A DNA stretch of 12,756 bases from Candidatus Kapaibacterium sp. (GTDB lineage Bacteria > Bacteroidota > Ignavibacteria > Kapaibacteriales > UBA2268). Below are positions 1-7,100 of the stretch, in pieces; position 1 is the stretch's first letter; each line of letters opens with the position of its first letter. Position numbers and translations under genes: made by a program. The stretch covers positions 1 to 12,756 of the forward strand of contig JAQIDA010000045.1 of assembly GCA_027858275.1 (NCBI GenBank), written 5' to 3'. The notes beneath the pieces are model-generated. The model worked only from the letters and a program-made list of their open reading frames with translations, was not told the DNA's origin and did no database searches.

Positions 1-909
1 AAATATGTCACAGCCGCCTTCCAATAAAATCTTAGATAAGTTTAGAATTACACCAAGTTGTTTCAATGTTGCTTTGAGGTCTATTTTGTTGCCGTTCATA
101 ACGAAAGGAACAATTTTTACATTTGCCTTACGAAGCTCGCCGACTTTCGGAGTATGTTCAAATTCGGGTTTGCAGCACACTGTAGTGCGATTGCGACCTT
201 CATCTGAAAAGACGCTACAGCTGAGCGACAACGAGAGTTTGCTGTCGAAAATAATACGTTGAGGATTTCTGCCTTCCACATCGCGAACGGTCAGGCTCGG
301 TTGATCTGCCTCGGCTGTGCCCTTCCCTATCAGCACAGCATCCAATTCCGCGCGCATCGAATGAACTTCTCGGCGACTTTCATCACAAGTGATCCATTTG
401 GATTGACCGTTTGCCGCTGCAACGCAGGCATCCAATGACTGGGCCACTTTGGCAACTATGTAGGGAATTCCGCTGTTAATATGCTTAATAAAAAATCGAT
501 TGATCCATTTACATTCTTCTTCGAGCAGACCGACTACGACTTCTATTCCGGCTTTTTCAAGCATTTCGATTCCTCGACCCGCTACTTTTGTATGAGGATC
601 TTTCATGCCGATAACTACTCTGCTGATTTTCTTAGTGATAATTAGTTCGGCGCAAGGCGGGGTTTTGCCGTAATGAGAGCAGGGTTCAAGGGTTACGACC
701 ATAGTCGCGCCTGTCAGGTCGATATCACTCGCGTTATTGATTGCCGTAACTTCAGCATGAGCTTCGCCGTATTTGGCGTGCCATCCTTGGCCGATAATTT
801 TGCCGTCTTTGAGTAAAACAGCTCCTACTCTTGGGTTAGGACTTACGTAGCCGCTTCCTTTCTGAGCCAATTTTAGGGCCAATTTCATTGCTTCGAGTTC
901 AGTCGTCAT
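1..909 (-). CDS. ribD: Bifunctional riboflavin biosynthesis protein RibD (deaminase/reductase), 3' end cut by window
   Basis: Cytosolic riboflavin-pathway enzyme. The N-terminal half deaminates the pyrimidine produced from GTP by RibA, and the C-terminal half reduces its ribose with NADPH. I translated 303 residues from the ATG at 907-909; the frame stays open to the window edge, so roughly the last 40-60 residues are missing. Deaminase domain, about 1-145: SPNPRVGAV at 23-31, HAE at 51-53 (zinc ligand H51, catalytic E53), and TLEPCSHYGKTPPC at 73-86 giving zinc ligands C77 and C86. Reductase domain, from about 148: KVAQSLD at 154-160, WIT at 172-174, the ADQPSLTVR stretch at 201-209, and LEGG at 296-299. 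Two positions differ from the usual family pattern: SLDG is SLDA here, and the usual DDP is DQP. The start overlaps the end of the upstream lipoprotein gene by 11 bases and no clear Shine-Dalgarno precedes it, so translational coupling is likely (inference). Family assignment is very secure. Confidence 0.96.
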   Translation of the reverse strand, partial: MTTELEAMKLALKLAQKGSGYVSPNPRVGAVLLKDGKIIGQGWHAKYGEAHAEVTAINNASDIDLTGATMVVTLEPCSHYGKTPPCAELIITKKISRVVIGMKDPHTKVAGRGIEMLEKAGIEVVVGLLEEECKWINRFFIKHINSGIPYIVAKVAQSLDACVAAANGQSKWITCDESRREVHSMRAELDAVLIGKGTAEADQPSLTVRDVEGRNPQRIIFDSKLSLSLSCSVFSDEGRNRTTVCCKPEFEHTPKVGELRKANVKIVPFVMNGNKIDLKATLKQLGVILNLSKILLEGGCDIF

Positions 910-1717
910 TATATATCCGTTCGTATTTCATGGTTACAGTATAATTATCGGGTTGCGCCGGAATGGTCAATTCTACAATATAAGTGCCGGACTTAAACGG
1001 CTTGCCGGAACGTGATTTCCCGTCCCACTTCATTGAATAAACATGAACATCCCCAACTTCCACAGGCTTCACTTCCGAGATAACTTGCAGAAAATTTTTG
1101 CCCTCAGTTGAAGTCCAGATTGTTTTCCCGCTCTGAGTTTTCACTTCAATCCTCAAATCTTCAGATGAAGGCAGATATTCATTTTCTTTTAAATGTGCTC
1201 TTTTCACCGAAAGTGCAAACTCCACTTCACCGTCAGATAAATTTGTATAAAAGGGGAAAAACCTGAGTGCCGATGATTCATTAATGTTTTGTGATTCAAC
1301 AAATAACCCATTGTAATCTGTTACAAAATAATAACAATTATCATCTTTTTTAATTGAAAATTTGAATGTTTTATCAATCAAGCCGGTCGGTACCAGTTTT
1401 TTGTCTATTTGGAAAACAGCTCCAACCAGCAATGGAGCATTTTTACTTCCTTCTTGGAATTCCATCGGCTCTGATTGAAACAATACCTTATTTGCTTGAT
1501 CCGAAATACATAATACGGCAGAGATATGGTTTCCAAATCCGTTATCGCTCAAACCGGAATTTTGGCCTGCAACCGCAATTCTATATTCAGATGAATCCTC
1601 GACGATAAAGACGTTCATACTCTGATCAGCAGGGAGCTGTTTCGGGCAATCCTGCACTGTTGTACAAGAGCAGATTAATATGAGAGAGAAAAATACAAGT
1701 CTTAGCGAAATCTTCAT
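899..1717 (-). CDS. Lipoprotein with C-terminal BsuPI-like (intracellular proteinase inhibitor-type) domain
   Basis: Predicted exported lipoprotein of 272 residues. The N-terminus is MKISLRLV, then a hydrophobic stretch and a lipobox-like ICSC with the lipidated cysteine at about residue 18. I chose the ATG at 1715-1717. A TTG two codons upstream (1721-1723) is possible, but AGGT at 1727-1730 is nine bases from the ATG and only three from the TTG. Residues about 155-255 fit the BsuPI pattern of small beta-sandwich proteins: LRIEVKTQSGKTIWTSTEGK, then FLQ, an acidic turn, YSMKWDGKSRSGKPFKSGTY and a final strand. The WDG...G...SGTY end also resembles FlgD/Por-type Ig folds, so a generic Ig-like lipoprotein is the alternative. 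Residues 20-150 show no recognisable domain. The reading frame ends inside the start of ribD, which implies co-transcription. The domain call rests on pattern memory only. BsuPI inhibits a cytosolic protease in Bacillus, so protease inhibition by this exported protein is not established. Confidence 0.8.
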   Translation of the reverse strand: MKISLRLVFFSLILICSCTTVQDCPKQLPADQSMNVFIVEDSSEYRIAVAGQNSGLSDNGFGNHISAVLCISDQANKVLFQSEPMEFQEGSKNAPLLVGAVFQIDKKLVPTGLIDKTFKFSIKKDDNCYYFVTDYNGLFVESQNINESSALRFFPFYTNLSDGEVEFALSVKRAHLKENEYLPSSEDLRIEVKTQSGKTIWTSTEGKNFLQVISEVKPVEVGDVHVYSMKWDGKSRSGKPFKSGTYIVELTIPAQPDNYTVTMKYERIYNDD

Positions 1718-1847
1718 AGTCAAGTAACCTAAAAGTCAAATTAACAAATGTGTACAATAAGCAACGTAATAAATATTTGCGTCATTATAAACAATTATTT
1801 ATCTCTATCGTTCATATTGAGAGAATTTATTTCAAAATAGTCTAAAT

Positions 1848-1852
1848 AAGGA
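1848..1852 (+). promoter_or_regulatory. Ribosome binding site of the ISOC-like hydrolase
   Basis: AAGGA seven bases before the ATG at 1860. It is one of the clearer Shine-Dalgarno matches in the window and fixes this start. Confidence 0.6.
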
Positions 1853-1859
1853 AAATATA

Positions 1860-2405
1860 ATGAGAATAAACAGACAAGACAGTATAGTTCTGGCAATTGA
1901 TATTCAGAGCAGATTGTTTCCGCTCATCCATAAATTTGAGGAGCTTGAAACTGCTACAGTGAAATTAATTGAGGGAATGAAAGTGCTTGACATCCCGTTT
2001 ATTGTAACTGAGCAGTATCCCAAGGGACTCGGCACAACAATTGAGCGCGTGCAGACGGCTCTGGGAGATAAGTATCAACCAATTGAAAAATCGAGTTTCA
2101 GTTGTATCCCTTGCAATGAATTTATGGTTAAACTAAATACCCATCAGCAGAAGAATGTTATAATTCTTGGTATCGAAGCACATGTATGTGTGTTGCAAAC
2201 TGTGATTGACCTAATCGCGGACGGATTCAATCCTGTTGTTGTCGCGGACTGTGTTTCATCACGTACTCCCGAGAATAAGGCGATTGCTCTTGACAGGATG
2301 AGAGCTGAAGGCGCAATTATCACGAGTTATGAGTCAATTTTATTTGAGCTTTGTGAAGAATCCGGAACTGATGAATTCAGGGCTGTATCTAAGATTGTGA
2401 AATAG
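1860..2405 (+). CDS. Isochorismatase-family cysteine hydrolase (ISOC1/2-like)
   Basis: A 181-residue single-domain hydrolase with the Rossmann-like isochorismatase fold, probably cytosolic because it has no signal peptide. The expected Asp-Lys-Cys triad is visible: D14 in LAIDIQSRL, K77 in PIEKSSFSC, and C110 in GIEAHVCVLQT, where the AHVC segment normally carries the cis-peptide next to the nucleophile. The TEQYPKGLG stretch at 50-58 is typical of the ISOC1/ISOC2 branch. I do not see the metal-binding Asp-His-His set of nicotinamidases, so a nicotinamidase call is unlikely. The substrate cannot be told from sequence, and no neighbouring menaquinone or siderophore genes suggest isochorismate. 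AAGGA at 1848-1852, seven bases before the ATG, supports the start. It is transcribed divergently from the lipoprotein gene across about 140 AT-rich bases, and converges on kdsD. Confidence 0.93.
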   Translation: MRINRQDSIVLAIDIQSRLFPLIHKFEELETATVKLIEGMKVLDIPFIVTEQYPKGLGTTIERVQTALGDKYQPIEKSSFSCIPCNEFMVKLNTHQQKNVIILGIEAHVCVLQTVIDLIADGFNPVVVADCVSSRTPENKAIALDRMRAEGAIITSYESILFELCEESGTDEFRAVSKIVK

Positions 2406-2435
2406 GATTGGCTAGTCTGTTGTTCATTATAATTA

Positions 2436-2480
2436 TTCATCCGATGACATTTTGTGTTATATCAAAAGTCATCGGATGAA
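2436..2480. terminator. Bidirectional terminator-like hairpin between convergent genes
   Basis: A perfect 13-bp inverted repeat: TTCATCCGATGAC at 2436-2448 and GTCATCGGATGAA at 2468-2480. After one bulged A (2449), five more pairs form between TTTTG (2450-2454) and CAAAA (2463-2467), leaving an 8-base loop. It lies 30 bases after the hydrolase stop and 23 bases after the kdsD stop, so it could end both transcripts. Neither side has a long T run, so it may act as a transcript-end stabiliser as much as an intrinsic terminator. Confidence 0.7.
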
Positions 2481-2503
2481 AATTGTATATTCGAGAGCAA
2501 TTT

Positions 2504-3472
2504 CTAAACGCTGCTCTTAATGATGTCGTGAATTCTGATGATTCCGATACATTTTTCTAATTCTAAAACCGGGAGAACGCTTATTTGACTTCTGCGATTC
2601 TCCATGATTGACAGTGCTTCACCAAGGAATTTTTCGGGAGACACAGATATTGGGTCTGTTGTCATAACGTCTTTGACGCTTAATTCTCTGATATCATCGC
2701 AATTCTGCAAAGCTCTTCTTACATCACCGTCTGTTATTATTCCTTTGAATTTCGAATTTTCATCAATAACGCATACACATCCGAGACCTTTTTCAGAAAT
2801 TTTGATTAGCGATGCTTTAAAACTTTCATTCAGATTTATCAGCGGGAGCTGTGAATTTTTGTGCATCACATCTCTGACCTTTACAGTGAGATTTTTCCCG
2901 AGCTGACCTTTGGGATGATTACGAGCGAATTCTTTTTGGGTCATATTCGAATACTTCATCGAGCATACAGCTAATGCGTCACCTATTACCAGAGTAACTG
3001 TTGTGCTGGTAGTAGGAGCAAGATTGTGGGGACAAGCTTCTTTGCTGACTGAGCCGTCCAAAACATAATCGGACAAGGCGGCAAGATATGATTTTGTGTT
3101 CCCGACAATCGAGATAATCGTAAGCGATCTTTGTTTCAAATATGGTGCTATGTTTACAATTTCATCCGTTGTACCGCTTTTGGAAAGGAGTATAGCGCAA
3201 TCTCCCTCTTCCACAATGCCAAGATCGCCGTGCAAAGCCTCAACGGGGTGTAAAAAGACTGATTTGATACCGATACTGTTGAATGTGGCAACAATTTTTT
3301 TTGCGATAATTCCTGATTTACCGACGCCGGAAACTACAACTTTTTTAGAATCAGTTATGACTTTGACTGCATCGACAAAGTCCGCATTGATCCTGTTTGT
3401 CAAATTTTTGACGGCATCTGCTGATTCTGTAAAAACTCTAAGTGCTTCTTCTTTGATTGTATCTTTAGTCAT
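2504..3472 (-). CDS. kdsD: Arabinose-5-phosphate isomerase, KpsF/GutQ family
   Basis: Cytosolic enzyme that interconverts D-ribulose 5-phosphate and D-arabinose 5-phosphate, the first committed step toward Kdo for the LPS inner core. Its 322 residues are the normal family length. The SIS domain spans about 40-180: GVGKSG at 49-54, HPVEALHGDLG at 75-85, LSKSGTTDE at 96-104, CPHNLAPTTSTT at 147-158 and GDALAV at 164-169. The family signature FARNHPKGQLGK is at 182-193. Two CBS domains follow, at about 203-260 (with KGIITDGDVRRAL at 243-255) and 268-322. The start is the ATG at 3470-3472. Its leader is A/T-rich with no good Shine-Dalgarno, as is common in Bacteroidota. No other Kdo or LPS gene is adjacent, so it seems to be a stand-alone housekeeping copy. 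GutQ-type paralogues share the fold, but with no glucitol genes here the Kdo role is the better reading. Confidence 0.96.
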   Translation of the reverse strand: MTKDTIKEEALRVFTESADAVKNLTNRINADFVDAVKVITDSKKVVVSGVGKSGIIAKKIVATFNSIGIKSVFLHPVEALHGDLGIVEEGDCAILLSKSGTTDEIVNIAPYLKQRSLTIISIVGNTKSYLAALSDYVLDGSVSKEACPHNLAPTTSTTVTLVIGDALAVCSMKYSNMTQKEFARNHPKGQLGKNLTVKVRDVMHKNSQLPLINLNESFKASLIKISEKGLGCVCVIDENSKFKGIITDGDVRRALQNCDDIRELSVKDVMTTDPISVSPEKFLGEALSIMENRRSQISVLPVLELEKCIGIIRIHDIIKSSV

Positions 3473-3574
3473 TTTATTTTATCTGTATTTTCACAATTAT
3501 ATCTATATCGCAATTTATCAAATATAATTTAAATTACATAAATATTTTGAGTGATCCGACTAACTCTGATGTCA

Positions 3575-3592
3575 GACACCCATGAAAGTGTC
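3575..3592. repeat. Small GACAC/GTGTC palindrome in the gap between kdsD and the HIT gene
   Basis: GACAC (3575-3579) and GTGTC (3588-3592) flank an 8-base spacer. The left side continues outward as GATGTCA while the right side reads ATAGATA, which looks like a longer palindrome with one decayed arm. It could be a remnant of a dispersed intergenic palindrome; genome-wide copy number cannot be judged from one window. Confidence 0.35.
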
Positions 3593-3632
3593 ATAGATAA
3601 GAAAAATGAAAGGCGATCCTTATGTGCTGAGC

Positions 3633-3660
3633 CGGGCGACCACACAGGGTGCGCCCCTAC
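3633..3660. repeat. GC-rich REP-like palindromic element
   Basis: GGGCGACC (3634-3641) can pair with GGTGCGCCC (3648-3656) through GGGCG/CGCCC and ACC/GGT with one bulged G, leaving a short loop. The element ends in CCCCTAC. It is clearly more GC-rich than the surrounding gap. Elements of the form GTAGGGGCG...CGCCC are, from general knowledge, a common dispersed intergenic motif in environmental bacterial genomes. It lies just downstream of the HIT gene stop (3680, minus strand) and could help end that transcript, but no T run follows it directly. Confidence 0.5.
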
Positions 3661-3679
3661 AAAATATTTTTTGATTTTA

Positions 3680-4024
3680 TTAACCCGGAGGCCATTTAAA
3701 TTTACGACCTGCTAATAAATGGCAATGGATATGAAATACTGTTTGTTGGGCATCTTTATTAGTGTTGATTACCAATCGATAACCGCCTTCAGCGATGTTT
3801 TTGTCTTTTGCTATTTTTTTTGCGGCAAGTAGAATTTTCCCAAGTAGTTCTGCATCCTCATCATTAGCGTCATTTATTGTCGCTATCGGCTTTTTAGGAA
3901 TAATCAGTATATGAACAGGGGCTTGAGGTTCGATGTCGTTGAAGGCGATTACATCGTCATCCTCATATTGAATATCAGCCGGGATTTCTCGGTTAATTAT
4001 TTTTGTGAAAATTGTATCAGGCAT
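3680..4024 (-). CDS. HIT-family (HINT-type) nucleotide-binding hydrolase
   Basis: Small cytosolic protein of 114 residues. The family hydrolyses purine nucleoside phosphoramidates and similar adducts. The histidine triad is intact near the C-terminus as HIHCHLL, with the central His as the expected nucleophile. It is followed by AGRKFKWPPG, the typical HINT ending. The N-terminal half carries the usual TIFTKIINREIPADIQYED, then IAFNDIEPQAPVHILIIPKK. I chose the ATG at 4022-4024 because GGAG lies seven bases upstream and homology begins right after it. The frame stays open for 40 more codons upstream, but that extension runs straight through a transcription terminator and is not protein-like. 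Because that terminator closes the upstream gene, this gene probably has its own promoter in the roughly 60 bases between them (inference). The substrate is unknown. Confidence 0.94.
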   Translation of the reverse strand: MPDTIFTKIINREIPADIQYEDDDVIAFNDIEPQAPVHILIIPKKPIATINDANDEDAELLGKILLAAKKIAKDKNIAEGGYRLVINTNKDAQQTVFHIHCHLLAGRKFKWPPG

Positions 4025-4031
4025 GGTCTTT

Positions 4032-4035
4032 CTCC
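4032..4035 (-). promoter_or_regulatory. Ribosome binding site deciding the HIT-protein start
   Basis: On the minus strand this reads GGAG, seven bases before the ATG at 4022-4024. It supports the 114-residue form over the 154-residue open frame. Confidence 0.6.
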
Positions 4036-4084
4036 GATTATGATAGATATTTTCCGATATGATAAATAATTCCAATTGTGATAT

Positions 4085-4118
4085 AAAAAAAGCCCTCTGC
4101 TGATTAAAGCAGAGGGCT
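4085..4118 (-). terminator. Strong intrinsic terminator of the large secreted-protein gene
   Basis: Perfect 10-bp stem: AGCCCTCTGC at 4091-4100 and GCAGAGGGCT at 4109-4118, with an 8-base loop. Read on the minus strand, the stem is followed at once by seven T residues (4085-4091). It begins 30 bases after the stop codon of the large gene. It has the classic rho-independent layout and is the best terminator in the window. Confidence 0.93.
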
Positions 4119-4147
4119 GTGTTATATCTCAATGATTTAATCAATTA

Positions 4148-7100
4148 TTATTTGATTAATGTCATCTTACGTGTCATCACATCGTTAGCTACTGTAAGTC
4201 TGTAGATATATGTTCCGCTTGAAACTTTAGCACCGCTGTTGTCTCTTGCGTCCCAAACGTATGTGTTTGTACCGTGGTTGAATGCACTGTTTACATTTTT
4301 AACAACGTTTCCGTATATGTCGAGAATCTCGAGAGATACGTTATCTGTTGCTTTCAATGTATAGTTGATCAATGTTGAGTTTGTAAACGGGTTAGGCATG
4401 TTAGAAACCAATGCGTTCTGACCTTCGTTTTCAAATGTAACAGAGACAACGTCTGAGTAATCATCACAACCGGCAACGCCGTTTGCGTCTACCTGACGGA
4501 GTCTGTACTGATATGTTTCGTTCAATACAACTTCGTTATCAGTGTAGTTATAGTTGCTTGTAGCGTTTGTAGTTCCGTTACCGTTAACGAATTGGATGTT
4601 AGACCATTCGTCTGTACCTGAATTACGTTTTTCTACGTAGAAACCTTTGTTGTCAACTTCTGATTTAGTTTCCCAAATCAAGTCGATACCGGCTCCGCGT
4701 GATGTTCCTTCGAATCTTGTCAATTCAACAGGAATCCAGTCTTCACAAGGAACTTCTTTGAGGTCTTCAGCATAAAGTCTGTCGCCTAAGTAAGGACGCA
4801 ATAATGGCAACCATGTACCGCGAGCAAACAATACTGTACCGTCTGCAAGCATACCTGTCCAACCGTTATGTCCATAACCGGGGTTATCTGAAGTCGGCAT
4901 GAATGGTTCCCATCTGCCGCTGCCTTTAGTGTTTTCGAATGCGAAAACATTATCGTTAACTAAGTTCTGATTTTTATCAAGTTTTCTGAAGCGTTTTTCA
5001 ATCATCATGTGCATTGAAGCGCTACCGTTCATTCTTACATCGTTAGGATTTAAATCATGACGATAGTAATTCTGAATTCTCATGCCGGCGAATGATGAAG
5101 AAGCACCAAGTTCGAGGCCTGTTTCACCAAGCTGAGCTATAGCAACCCAATAAACACCTTCTTTGAGAACTGCCGGTTCCGGCAACAAGTAAGTAACATA
5201 ACGATCCCAGAGCTGATGTTTTTGTTCAATATCAGACCAGCCTCTGATAGTATAAACTTCAGTACCGGCAATCAAGTCACGAGGAGTAGATTCTTCTTCA
5301 GAACCTTGGTATAAACCAACTGTGATTTCGTCCGGAGCCATGTTTAATACTGTATAGAATGCTTGGAATCCATAAACTGTATCAGCTTGTTCGAGTCTAA
5401 ATTTCATAGCAATCTGACCTGAACCACTACCTGATTCGCGACCTGCTGCCCAGTTGTTTCCGTCATATCCACCGCCTGCTGTACCACCCATGGCAAAACC
5501 ATAGAGGTTAAGACCGCGACCGATTAAACCGACATACTGATCAACATTACTTGTTCCGTTTGTGATATTTTCTTTGTCAGCAACAGGTTCGTATGCGAAT
5601 ACTGAACCGAATACTGTTTCAAAATCACTGTAAGTTGTATCGTTTTTAGGTTCAATGTCGCCACCAACCTGAAATACGCTTGCAACCATTCTATATTTAC
5701 CGGGACGTGTTTCACGAGCATTCCAGTTAGGCATATCAAGTTCAAATGATTCGCCTGCGCGGAGCATGTGAACGGGACGTATACGGCAATATGCAGGATC
5801 TAAGTCGTAAGGGATACTGTCTTTAACCATAGCCGCGTCAAATATTCTGAGTTTTACCCAGAAAGAACCTGCGTCATTGGTTGTATTGTTAGTCAATTTA
5901 ACTGTAACGGGAATTTCAATTGCCTGGCTGGCAGGTGTGACTGTATAAGGCCATCTTACAGAAACCGAAGTCAACTCAAGATCAACTTTTTCTTCGTCAT
6001 CAATCAAAATTCTTACATTATCGATGTAGAAATCATCAGCATCATCGGCGACTTTCATCGGCTGCTGGTGGTTTTTACACATTGTTTGAATTCTAAATCT
6101 GAAATTCTTCGCGCCTTCGGCAGGAGCGTTGATAATTGTATCAGGAATTCCGATAATAAAGCGCTGATATTCATAATCGATACCGTCATCGTAGAAGTTT
6201 TCACGAAGACCGTGTCTTTCACGTTTTGAATATGAAGGCATACTCATAGCTGAATCTCTGTCGCTTTCGAGGAAACCTACAAGATAACCGCCGGCTCCAA
6301 AGAGAGCGAGTGCGGACATACCTGTTTCGGCTTTTGCACCAAGGCGTCTTGTGTGGTATCTCCAACGTTTAGAGCCATCAACTTTAGCCTGAATGTCAGG
6401 AGTAGCAGCAACACCATAAAGATCGATGTTAGCGATACCCTGTACACCGTCAGGACTCGGAAGCGCGAATTCTACACGAAGTTCGTCAGGAGCATTAGCG
6501 CCGCCTAAAGGAGAGTACCAGTTATCTTTAACGATACGACCTTCGCAACCAATCCAACCACCGTCTGACCAACCGCGTGTCCAATCAGTACCGTCAGGGT
6601 TAGTTGTTCTCTGAACTGAGAGAGAAAGAGTAGCACCAAATTTACCTGTCATATCAATCGGGAATGAACGAATAACATCACTGCCCCATGCACCCATAGG
6701 AACACCGGGTCTGTTCATTTTAATAGTAGGTGAAGAAATTGAAACACCGGGGAAAACTAAGTTGTTAGCACATTCAACTCTGCCTCTTGGAGGAAGAGCA
6801 TGACGTGATACTTGTTCACCGGATACAACTTCAGCACCGATACTTACCCATTTAAGAACTGAAGGAATAGAACCAACACCGGGAATCTGATGCCATTCAG
6901 TGACATCGTCACTGTATTCTTCATCAACTTCGAATCTTCTCATAACGAAGAAATCAATAGAAGTTTGATCATCATAAGGCCACATATCTTTATATGAAGA
7001 GTTAGTAGCGGGGTTTCTCGGTTCAGCTGTCAAAGTAGCTCTCATTCTACCAATGTTATTGATAAAGAACTCATTTGGCTCAAACGGAGGGAAGTAAACT

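Noticed and set aside
5..262. Plus-strand open frame of 85 codons at the left edge
   Set aside because: It is antisense to ribD, whose translation is unmistakable, and it has no protein-like features.
1366..1608. Plus-strand open frame of 80 codons
   Set aside because: It lies wholly antisense within the lipoprotein gene and has no ribosome binding site or domain character.
1860..2405. Nicotinamidase or true isochorismatase as the specific function
   Set aside because: I do not see the nicotinamidase metal-binding residues, and no neighbouring pathway genes support isochorismate; only the family-level call is kept.
3096..3527. Plus-strand open frame of 143 codons antisense to kdsD
   Set aside because: It is the mirror of a highly conserved gene; its serine-rich, low-complexity composition is typical of an antisense shadow.
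4025..4144. 40-residue N-terminal extension of the HIT protein
   Set aside because: It would have to be translated through the intrinsic terminator at 4085-4118. The ATG at 4024 has its own GGAG and matches normal family length.
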